Assembly (NCBI GenBank): GCA_021234155.1
Contig: JAJEKV010000049.1
Coordinates: 3,003,487-3,067,486, forward strand
Source: Isoetes taiwanensis
Lineage: Eukaryota; Streptophyta; Lycopodiopsida; Isoetales; Isoetaceae
Reading direction: 5' to 3'
Length of the DNA stretch: 64,000 nucleotides
Shown: positions 55,877-64,000 of the stretch, piece by piece
Layout: the number at the start of each line of letters is the position of its first letter
How positions within the stretch are numbered: position 1 is the stretch's first letter
Program-made: the position numbers and the translations under genes
Notes under the pieces: generated by a model
Databases searched by the model: none
Told to the model about the DNA's origin: nothing
Seen by the model: only the letters and a program-made list of their open reading frames with translations

Positions 55877-57462
55877 CGGGCTGCCCCGACGGTTCTAATG
55901 CTCACCTTCTCCGAAAATTCCGAAAATTGGGCCGTGTGCTGGAGATGAATTAGGGATCCAGCTGGCAAAAAATCAGAATTTATTTTCGTGCAATGCATTA
56001 ATTACGAATTTATGAGTGTGTTGCCACTGCAAAAGCGCCCCCCGACTTCTAATTGCCACATCGGGAGGAGGACAGGTCCAAACTCCGTTCCGTCAGTTCC
56101 CCTTGCTATGCGTTCTCGGCCGCAGCTTCTCGGCCACGTTCCAACTGCAACAGACTAGGACTCGGCCCCCAAAACGTAAACCCTTCTAGAGCCTGGCAAC
56201 CCACAGGGTTTACGTTTCGGAGGCCCTCTCCTTGTCAGATTCGGCCGGGACCTTGCGACGTGTCTTGAAGTGGAGTTGGGGTGTCGGCCGTGAGCCTTGG
56301 ACCCTAAAATCCCCTCAGGGGTCGCTTGCCCCAAATTTCCTCTCCCCAAGGCCCTGGGGAAGGACGGGCAACCTCCCCTCTCCGGAACCACGATTTGGCT
56401 CTGCCAATGGACTCAGAACGTTGACATTGCCCTGGGGACCAAGTTCCGTGGCCAGAAGACCAGGACTCGGCCCCCAAAACGTAAACCCTTCTAGAGCCTG
56501 GCAACCCACAGGGTTTACGTTTCGGAGGCCCTCTCCTTGTCAGATTCGGCCGGGACCTTGCGCCGTGTCTTGAAGTGGAGTTGGGGTGTTGACGCCAGAG
56601 CGCGGACCCTAAAATCCCTCCGGAAGCTGCTTGCCCCAAATTTCCTCTCCCCAAGGCCCTGGGGACGGACGGGCGACCTCCCCTCTCCGGAATCGCGATC
56701 TGGCTCTGCCAATGGACTCAGAACGTCGACATTGCCCTGGGGACCAAGTTCCGTGGCCAGAAGACCACCCGAACTCCAAGAAGCGCCAAAGTAGCTCACT
56801 TCCATCACACTCGTAGTCAATTGGCCTAGGATGTGGATGCGGGATACTGTCGTGGAGGGCGTGAGTGTTTCCTTCTTTCGCAAAACCGACCGTGTAACTT
56901 GCTCCCTAGGGTAATTTCGCCATTCCGGACGATTTGGCAGGGTCGATTTGCCATTCCGGAGCCTCCCCGGTGCCCGAACGACAAAACAGTGCGGTTTCTA
57001 CAAGGCCGACATCAGGACGCCCCGCGGTTTGACAAGTTCTCCCGGACCGATCTGGAATCTTTTGGGCCTTCCCGAAGAGGGGCCCCTGAACGGAGGATCC
57101 AACGGTCGGATAGGGGAACCGGGCTCCGGGAGGGTGGTCATTAGCGTGCAGCCCCGGGGGGAGCGCTGCCAGGAAGGGCTGCCTCGGGAACTTTTTTGGA
57201 TCCCGCCTCCTGGGGTCCGGACTCTCCCCTCTTGTGAGGGATCCCTGCAAGGTCCTGGCCTCGTTTGACTTGGGGAAGGGTGCCAGCTCGGTTGCCCTGC
57301 AACGGGCTGCCCCGACCGTTCTAATGCTAACCCTTTGACCTAGACCTTCTCCGAAAATTCCGAAAATTGGCCCGTGTGCTGGAGATGAATTAGGGATCCA
57401 GCTGGCAAAAAATCGGAATTTATTTTCGTGCAATGCATCAATTACGAATTTATGAATGTCTT
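55858..57462. repeat. Second patch of the GC-richer array
   Basis: One unit plus part of the next. It enters in the tail module (CAGCTCGGTTGCC...GCAACGGGCTGCCCCGAC), then the landmark at 55975, two ~300-bp sub-repeats (56163 and 56468), the full ~630-bp tail module (56770-57400) and a second landmark at 57415 cut at GAATGTCTTGC. It matches 31690-40410 about 16-20 kb away and indicates a dispersed or transposed array family. Confidence 0.9.
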
Positions 57463-57463
57463 G

Positions 57464-57990
57464 CTTCAACATTATTATACTTCAACATTATTGGTATTAT
57501 ACTTCAACATTATTGGATTCGTAGCTATAAATTCTTTCAGCTTGCTTTCACTTCTCACTTTTCACCTTGCTACTTGATCTCGATCCTTGCTTCTTGCTCC
57601 TTCATCTTCCTTGTTCCTTGATTTTCTTGCTACTTGATCCTCCTTGTTCCTTGATCTTCTTGCTTTTGATCTTCCTTGTTCCTTGATCTTCTTGCTACTT
57701 GATCTTCCTTGTTCATTGCTTCTTGCTACTTGATCTTGATCCTTGTTCCTTGCTACTTCATTCTCGTGCTCCTTGCTATAATCTTGTTCCTTGCTCTTGA
57801 TCTTGATACTTGATCTTGTTCCTTGCTACTTGATCTTGCTCCTTGATCTTCTTTGCTACTTGATCTTCTTGCTACTTGATCTTCCTTGTTCATTGCTCCT
57901 TGCTACTTGGTCTTGCTACTTGATCTTGTTCCTTGCTCTTGATCTTGCTACTTGCTCTGCTTGCTCCGTGTTCCTTGCTCCGTCGGTGAT
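57464..57990. repeat. Minisatellite, TTGCTACTTGATCTTG type
   Basis: Three copies of ATTATACTTCAACATTATTGG up to 57520, then about 450 bp of irregular CTTGCTACTTGATCTTCCTTG / GTTCCTTGCTCC repeats. It runs up to the start of the ORF at 58009 and might form its leader. Confidence 0.9.
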
Positions 57991-58008
57991 CCTTGCTTGC
58001 TTTTGCAA

Positions 58009-58599
58009 ATGATTGGACCCAATCCTCCCTGGGCTACTCCAGAAGGCCTACAAGCATGCCCCAGGCATTCTGTGCGGCTTGGAATGGATGAGCTATGGGA
58101 CCATTTCTTGGAGTGGAGGTTGCGCCACAGTCCCACCAAGGAGCTTACAATGGAGTTGATCAACTTCATTCTGGAGCGATTTGATTGTGGTCATGAGCCA
58201 CTGATGGAAATTAATCCATCTGAATGTTATAGGAGACTTGCAATGAGGGGAATGCTTGAACCCCCTCCTTATCTGGACGAGATGCTACATCAATTGAGGC
58301 CTCTTCTTTGTGCTGGATATTTAGCACACTCTCTGGATGCATACATATCAGAGTTCATTCATGAAATTTGTAAGGGACAGATGTATGGCCTTATTAGGGT
58401 GTACTACAACGAGTACAACGGTGTTGTGGAGTTGGGTCCGCTCTTCTTCCGTGAGTATTATCCTGTGGAATTACTTTTTCTAATGACTAGGTACCCCATA
58501 TGGTGGGAAGAATCAGGCTGGGAAAAGCGTGAGCTCTTGACTCCTAACCCAGATGCATGGGTTACACCTCACAGGCGAAGGGAAAGGGGAAGGGGTTAG
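58009..58599 (+). CDS. Unrecognised intact 196-aa protein
   Basis: Clean frame from ATG at 58009 to a stop at 58597-58599. The frame is also open upstream into the minisatellite, but those codons are repeat-derived, so I take the Met of MIGPNPPWATPEG as the start. It has mixed composition: a Trp-rich middle (MDELWDHFLEWRLRH), RRLAMRGMLEPPPYLDE, helical LAHSLDAYISEFIHEI, MYGLIRVYYNEYNG, then WWEESGWEKRELL and a basic end RRRERGRG that could bind nucleic acid or enter the nucleus. No domain is recognised. It lies between CACTA-type subterminal repeats (52.2 and 59.2/60.1 kb), so it could be cargo. Intact codons over 196 residues argue against chance. Confidence 0.6.
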   Translation: MIGPNPPWATPEGLQACPRHSVRLGMDELWDHFLEWRLRHSPTKELTMELINFILERFDCGHEPLMEINPSECYRRLAMRGMLEPPPYLDEMLHQLRPLLCAGYLAHSLDAYISEFIHEICKGQMYGLIRVYYNEYNGVVELGPLFFREYYPVELLFLMTRYPIWWEESGWEKRELLTPNPDAWVTPHRRRERGRG

Positions 58600-58864
58600 G
58601 AACCTGGGGGAAGGTTACTAGGGACATACATAGTTCATACTTTGGTCTCTATTGTGTTTGGAAGTTGGTATATGATACCGTGTTATTATGTTCTCTAAAT
58701 ATTCATGTATGTTATTATGTTCTCTAAATATGTATGTATGTATGCTTCTAGAACTTTCATCAATCAAAAGCACAGTGCATCGAACAATTCAAACCTTGAA
58801 ATTGGCGAGGCACAATCCACTTCGATTGAAGCCGATTTTGATAAAACAACGACATATGCTTGGA

Positions 58865-59188
58865 ACATCATCAAAAGACGAAACATTATTACCAAGGGAA
58901 GTGGATGTGACAAGTTCAACACATTTTCTTTCAAAACATGAGAGGTGAATAATAGCCAACAACAAAAGAAAAACTTTAAATAATATAATGAAAGAACAAC
59001 GCCACAAGAATCAAGGAGATCCACATGGGGAAGGTGACAAAGATATGGGGACCAAATTCTTTTTATTTATGGAAGGCTGCTTTCCTTCACAGGGCAACAC
59101 AAACGATAATTACAACGTATGGGCTATGTACTATAGTTATAATAAAAAAAAGGCACGTCGTTTAACACAAAGACGTCGTTATGGACGT
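58865..59188. repeat. Duplicated CACTA-end segment, copy 1
   Basis: A ~320-bp segment from CATCATCAAAAGACGAAACA to GACGTCGTTATGGACGTCG, nearly identical to 59831-60152. It ends in subterminal GACGTCG words. Confidence 0.92.
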
Positions 59189-59324
59189 CGGTGATTTTTG
59201 GTATTACTTTCCAATGTTTGGTATTCTTTTAGATAAAGAAAATACATAGGTCTTACAAGACATGGCTAATTCAACACAAACATACTACATAATAGACAAC
59301 ATATAATAGAAAAGACCAAAGCTT

Positions 59325-59663
59325 CACTCTATGCCCACTTCAACCTCAATAAGATCCTCCAGATCGAACTCATCAATATGACTTCGACTGAACAGATCCA
59401 GCCAGTCATCCAAGTTTTTGAGAGAGTGACCACTGCTGACGATGAGCTTGGTTACTGGGTTGTTCCTCGTCGCCATTCCTTATCAACCCATCCCCTTCGA
59501 GGAGCTTCGTGAATTGGGCGCTAACTTCTCTCGTTCGGATCTGGTTCATCTCGTTTTGTACCTCCCAAACCAGAACCGATTCAAGATGGCCTAAGATTGC
59601 CTCACTAATATGAGACTGCATTTCGGTGATGGTGTGTTCCTGTCTGCGCCTTGTGTCGACCAT
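59325..59663 (-). pseudogene. Small minus-strand ORF between duplicated ends
   Basis: Begins MVDTRRRQEHTITEMQSHIS, helical and charged. Near 59475 the 85-aa frame runs on, while an alternative frame gives an acidic end SLKNLDDWLDLFSRSHIDEF then DLEDLIEVEVG. A single frameshift between them is likely. Basic helix plus acidic tail suggests a DNA-associated CACTA second-ORF product, by analogy with position only. No named domain. Confidence 0.35.
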
Positions 59664-59830
59664 TTTGAGTGTCCTGAGATGAATGTAAGAGAGCGAATGA
59701 AGATGCTTGCATGAAGAGATAGAATGAAGAGACGATGAAGAGACTGGATGAAGGGACCTCCTACCTCACCAACTTGCACGATTCCCGAAATTGTGGCTCC
59801 TTTTAATAACATCATCAAAAGACGAAACAT

Positions 59831-60152
59831 CATCAAAAGACGAAACATTATTACCAAGGGAAGTGGATGTGACAAGTTCAACACATTTTCTTTCAAAACA
59901 TGAGAGGTGAATAATAGCCAACAACCAAAGAAAAACTTTAAATAATATAATGAAAGAACAACACCACAAGAATCAAGGAGATCCACATGGGGAAGGTGAC
60001 AAAGATATGGGGACCAAATTCTTTTTCTTTATGGAAGGCTGCTTTCCTTCACAGGGCAACACAAACGATAATTACAACGTATGGGCTATGTACTATAGTT
60101 ATAATAAAAAATAAGGCACGTCGTTTAACACAAAGACGTCGTTATGGACGTC
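59831..60152. repeat. Duplicated CACTA-end segment, copy 2
   Basis: Partner of 58865-59188, with very few differences, preceded by a partial extra CATCATCAAAAGACGAAACA unit. It leads straight into the palindromes at 60115-60210. Confidence 0.92.
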
Positions 60153-60210
60153 GTTCAACGACTATAACAGACGTCGTTGAACGACGTTACGACGTCGTTG
60201 AACGACGACT
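60115..60210. repeat. GTCGTTGAACGAC subterminal repeats
   Basis: Includes ACGTCGTTCAACGAC, ACGTCGTTGAACGACGTT and ACGTCGTTGAACGACGAC. It is the left-hand cluster of the kinase-bearing plus-strand unit, the right end of the 52-60 kb unit, or both. No CACTA terminus was resolved. Confidence 0.75.
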
Positions 60211-60419
60211 GTAACGTTTTTACAGAAAACAGGGCCGACTTTTCCGCCGCCTAGTTTTTTTGGTTCTAAGCGGCTGGAGGAGCGTTTTTCGTGGCGATTT
60301 TTGGCGCGGATCATCCTTGCGGTCCTTTCCAAGCTTCAAGCAAGCATCCAAAGGTATTTCAATGGATCAATCAACTCTATTTTTGAATTAGGCTTGTTGT
60401 TTGATAGATTTAGGGCTTC

Positions 60420-60830
60420 TTGTTTTTTCTTGTTTGTTTTCAATCCATCCCATTTCTATCCTCCTCTTCTTTCCATCCTTGTTTTTCTTCAATCCATTTC
60501 GCCTCTTCTTAGTATAAATCGAATCCTCCTCCTTCTTCTTCCAATCTTCTTCCAATCATTGGTTTTTTCCTTCTAATCTTCCGTTCTTCCAATCTTCTAT
60601 TCATTTTCTTCTTCTTCTTCTTCATCACTTTCTCATTCTATTCAATCTTTCTTTCCTATCTCCCCCTTCTTCTTCTTCTTCTTCTTCTATTTCTTCTTCT
60701 TCAATTTCTTCTTCTTCTTCCTCTTCTATTTTTTTTTCTATGGAAGAAGAGGGGACGTCATTGAAAGACGAGGCCCATTCTTCCTCTATTTTTTATTACA
60801 AGAAGGGGACGTCGTTGAAAGACGAGGCCC
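60420..60830. repeat. Pyrimidine-rich tract and twin GACGTCnTTGAAAGACGAGG boxes
   Basis: TTC/TCC-rich sequence from 60420 to 60745. Then GGGGACGTCATTGAAAGACG and GGGGACGTCGTTGAAAGACG, each followed by AGGCCC(C/A)TTCTT, about 45 bp apart (60750-60835). It occupies the same place relative to the hairpins as the polypurine tract does at 30.3-31.2 kb. Confidence 0.8.
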
Positions 60831-61152
60831 CTTCTTTTTATGTTCTTCCTTTTTTTTATTTTTTTATTTTTTTGTTTTTACATGTCAATATATAGTTCTT
60901 TTTAATTAACAATGTAAATAGTTTTAATATCAATGATCTTTTTAACGTGAATGGTCTTTTTGTTTTTTTTTTTTATTTCTTTATTTATGTAAGTTTTCTA
61001 ATTATTGAATGCCTTTATTTTTTTGCATGTACACTAATAACAAAATGCGTCGCTCTTGGAAATCGATTTTCGCAGCTCGAAGACATTCTAGGTAAGAATT
61101 TGAGTTTGAGTAGGAGAATAAAATTTTAATGTTTTATTTAAACTTGGGGAGA

Positions 61153-61462
61153 CTTGGACAAGGGCATGGTCGGCTCCACCTTGAGTGGAGAAGACTAGGT
61201 GTTCCGGGTCCAAGCTCACCGTTTACTCTTGTAATTTTATTGATTAATGTATTTAGTTTAGAAAAAATTGTGGAGACTTGGACAAGGGCATGGTCGGCTC
61301 CGCCTTGAGTGGAGAAGACTAGGTGTTCCGGGTCCAAGCTCACCGTTTACTCTTGTAATTTTATTGATTAATGTATTTAGTTTAGAAAAAATTGGGGAGA
61401 CTTGGACAAGGGCATGGTCGGCTCCGCCTTGAGTGGAGAAGACTAGGTGTTCCGGGTCCAAG
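61153..61462 (+). repeat. Leader hairpin array, three copies
   Basis: Three 62-nt copies (61153-61214, 61277-61338, 61401-61462) spaced exactly 124 bp. Each has outer arms CTTGGAC/GTCCAAG (perfect 7 bp) and an inner stem CTCCAC or CTCCGC with GTGGAG, loop CTTGA, with AAGGGCATGGTCGG and AAGACTAGGTGTTCCGG between. Copies are nearly identical, so this array expanded recently. It lies about 300 bp upstream of the kinase-like ORF. Confidence 0.88.
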
Positions 61463-61775
61463 ATCACCGCCTACTCTTGTTTATTTTTTTATTAATATAT
61501 CAATAAATAGAAATCTTTATGGGATTGGACAAGGGCAGGGTTTTTGAAAAAAATTGCATTATTGATTTTCGGGTTTCTAGTTAAGAATGTTGTTTTTTAA
61601 AAATGTTAGGGATGTCAAAGAAACACTGGTTAAGAGCAAGAAAAAATTTCAATAGTTGGTTTTTAAAAAAAAATTAAAAGGGAAACTAACTCTTAATAAA
61701 GTAGGTAAAGATTCATAATGAAGGTTTGAAAAAAGTCACAAAGCAAGATTAATGAATCTAAATTGGTTTGTAGGT

Positions 61776-63344
61776 ATGGCCCCGAGTGTGAAGACACAAA
61801 TGGTTAGTGAGATTAGACGCGTGGTCATAAATGAGATATGTGCTAACGAAAGTCCCGACCGAGAGATGCAAACTGGTCAACGTGTCGACCATTTTGTCAG
61901 ACATGTGAAAAGGAAGTGCCAATTTGAGTTAGCACAAAAATGGCCAGGTCAAGAAGAAATGTTGACTTCTCTCCTTGACGCACATGTAAAGCCAATGATT
62001 GGAAACCCCATGGATGAACTGAAGACATGTTTGAAGTATTCAGTGCAGCTTAAAAGTCCCAATGCCGAGGCTCGTGTCAAGGAATGGGTAGCTTCATGGA
62101 ATTCCTCAAAGAAGCGACGTGCAGATCACAAGAACATCATTGCGGATCTCAATGCACGTCAGTTGGAGGTAATTAAAAATGCTTTGCATCAGGGGGGAAG
62201 CTCTAGTGGAGCAGGGCCTAGCAAGCCCCACTTTTCTTTGGAGAATCACATGAACACATCAATCTTTGTTGATCCCATACCCGTAGAGGCCGTGGATGTG
62301 ATACGCCTTATTGAGGAGAAACCAACACATCGCACGTATCAAATCAAGATCAACGGAACACAACACTTCCAAGATGATGAGCTATATAGTGGATGGGTTT
62401 TCAAGGGCAAAGATAGGGCAGAGACGTATGAGATGGCTCAAAGATACATATGCTTCAAAAGCCCAAGATCCCTGCTTTGGCTACATCCATTGGACTTGCA
62501 TATGAAGTTGGTAGCTCTAGTGGGGATACCATAGGGCCAATGGTGATTCTACCTTTCATGAATGGAGAGACACTTGCACACTTGTTTGACTATTTACCTA
62601 ATAACTTGTCACGTTTTAGAAGATGGTCAAATGCAATTGCTAGAGCGCCAAGAAGAACTGACAAACACATAGGCGCTGAACTTAGGAGCAAAATGCGAGT
62701 TGTATATCAAGATGTTTCGAGAGATAGCTCTTGCCCTAGCGAAGGTGTCCTTGAGATCCACAAAGGCCACTTCACTCACACAAAGCTTAATTGCAAGAGA
62801 GTCAAATTACATTTTGATGATGAGTACCAAAATGTGTGGGTGGCCATTGGTGATTGGGACAATGCAATTCATTTTTACGCCAAAGAGCGTCGTCCCTTGT
62901 TGAAGTGTCGGTACTTGCTTTCGGATGGACAAGCAAAATAACCATGGTTAGAGGAAACTGTGTTTGAGAAATCAAAAGATGATGATCGTGTATGGGGACA
63001 CGAAATTCATGATGTCTATGCATTGGGATATATTTATGAGATGCTTACGGATTTCGTGCAAGCTATGCGATTTAATGGAGTGGTTTAATAATAACAACAA
63101 TGCCCAATGGATTAATCCAACCCATATGTACCAACGACGTCTTGACAAGTTGGAGGAGCAAAAAACAAGAATGATGTGCCTACGTGAAGACGTATTCTCA
63201 TCACGACCCAAAGCTTCTGAAATTGTTGAAGCCTTACAAAGTGTTGGAATATCTTCTACCATGGTTGTGAGACAAAGACGGCACATGAAGTGCATGGATG
63301 CCTTGGAGATGTCAAAATTGTTGTTATCACAACTCAAAGAATGA
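61776..63344 (+). pseudogene. CACTA-borne protein-kinase-like gene, copy 2
   Basis: The best-preserved copy, starting MAPSVKTQMVSEIRRVVIN. Residues 1-130 are helical and basic (SSKKRRADHKN). GGSSSGAGP is the linker. N-lobe-like strands follow: TYQIKINGTQHF, GWVFKGKDRAETY. After a frame break near 62465 comes the hinge-like GPMVILPFMNGETLAHLFDY. After another near 62730 come IHKGHFTHTKLNCKRVKL (HRD loop position), NVWVAIGDWDNAIHFY (DFG position) and CRYLLSDG. From about 62944, after stops, PWLEETVF, HDVYALGYIYEML (subdomain IX) and SRPKASEIVEALQSVG (subdomain XI) complete a C-lobe. The catalytic Asp of HRD and the DFG Asp arrangement are missing. It could bind nucleotide or act as a scaffold; phosphotransfer is unlikely. 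There are three or so breaks, so this copy is probably inactive. Confidence 0.68.
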
Positions 63345-63845
63345 ATACAATATTGTATATCTTGCCATGTTTAAGAGTAGTAAATTTTTTTAATTGTCTA
63401 ATAACCAAATATATAAAGACACTTTTAATTATTCAAATCCCAATGTTTTGTAATGAACTTCCCATGTTGCTAACATTTGTTGCTTTCCTACTATGTTATT
63501 CATCGACTCCATATAAATAACTTGCAAGTTTTTGCACATGTCCAAAGAACCATGGGATGCGCACGATGGCATATCTATTGTTCACAACTTTACTTCTCGC
63601 GTGGCTTGGTAGCCTTTCTTGTGACCCTAAACCCGCAAAGGCCTTTTTAAGAGGTTAAGTTGGTCGTTCGGGTTTAGCTTCGCCACCACCGCCACCTCCA
63701 CCATTGTGCGGATTTGGTATGGATTTTTTTCTAGGATAAAATGTAAGTTAACCATTTATTTTTAACGTTCTAATGTTTTTAAATGTAGCGTGTAAATGCG
63801 GTTTGCGTCCTTCTTTTCCTATGCATAATGTTCGCCATCGTGGTT
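63345..63845. other. No gene seen between the cargo gene and the next ORF
   Basis: AT-rich sequence with a short run of CCGCCACCACC-like codons near 63690, but no frame with recognisable content. Introns of the downstream ORF could lie here. Confidence 0.4.
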
Positions 63846-64000
63846 ATGGGCGGATCTTCTTCTCACCCACCGAAGAAGAGGCGGAAAAGGACCTCGCGTC
63901 GAGCAGGAAGACGAAGAGCAGGGAACTCCGAGATATCAACGAGGCGATAACCCTGAAGATAGGTGGAATGCCTTGCAATTCGGGATGTCGCCCGCAGAAA
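63846..64000 (+). pseudogene. Start of a basic ORF, runs off the window
   Basis: Opens MGGSSSHPPKKRRKRTSRRA, a strong nuclear-localisation-like cluster. This frame stops within about 35 codons while another frame (ELRDINEAITLKIGG) stays open to the end. Its place, after the kinase-like gene, matches that of the SR-rich ORF after the kinase-like gene on the minus strand (25.6-26.7 kb). Identity cannot be judged from this fragment. Confidence 0.3.

Noticed and set aside
61153-61214. Calling the leader hairpin a tRNA (7-bp outer arm, A- and B-box-like words)
   Set aside because: No T stem forms and the unit is only 62 nt; the A-to-B spacing is too short.
61776-63344. Active protein kinase
   Set aside because: The HRD aspartate and the DFG motif are replaced in both copies, no glycine-rich loop or VAIK lysine could be placed with confidence, and frames are broken.

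Overview
The window looks like nuclear DNA of a land plant with a large, transposon-rich genome. The evidence is plant-type CACTA (En/Spm) TNP2 transposases, a plant-lineage Ty3/gypsy pol, a LINE fragment, hAT and Tourist MITEs, a terminal-repeat retrotransposon in miniature (TRIM) and the remains of a xyloglucan endotransglucosylase gene. Introns have GT..AG ends. Nothing fixes the species. A fern or another non-flowering lineage is a guess from the flavour of the decayed mobile genes. Almost everything here is mobile, captured by something mobile, or broken.

Layout. 0.2-5.2 kb: decayed minus-strand genes, one an old transposon protein. 6.3-6.9 kb: short CACTA-type MITE. 7.5-12.2 kb: a small two-copy gene family (one copy split by a hAT element with a perfect 8-bp target duplication), an unrecognised 206-aa ORF and a broken XTH gene. 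14.2-15.0 kb: LINE reverse transcriptase remnant. 17.4-23.5 kb: minus-strand Ty3/gypsy element with extra ORFs after integrase; its integrase is split by a second hAT of the same family. 23.5-31.5 kb: CACTA-like element on the minus strand with palindromic subterminal repeats, a kinase-like gene, a Tourist MITE and a hairpin array. 31.7-40.4 kb: GC-richer tandem array with ~1.1 kb units. 41-44 kb: minus-strand CACTA transposase. 44.9-52.3 kb: plus-strand CACTA with hairpins, a SET-domain gene and a decayed TNP2. 52.4-60.2 kb: two unrecognised genes, one cut by a young TRIM, a second patch of the GC-rich array and duplicated subterminal ends. 60.1-64 kb: another CACTA-like unit with hairpins and a second kinase-like gene.

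Most interesting signals. (1) A kinase-fold gene sits in two diverged CACTA-like units. Both copies share the same non-canonical catalytic-loop and DFG-region motifs, so this looks like a transposon-borne pseudokinase family. (2) A ~60-nt hairpin is repeated in tandem (6, 2 and 3 copies) upstream of the first gene in three such units, with compensatory changes in its stems. (3) A SET-domain gene occupies the matching cargo position in a third unit. Together these suggest a modular CACTA lineage: palindromic ends, leader hairpins, a chromatin- or signalling-like cargo gene, then other transposon ORFs. Outer boundaries of most CACTA units could not be fixed by eye.
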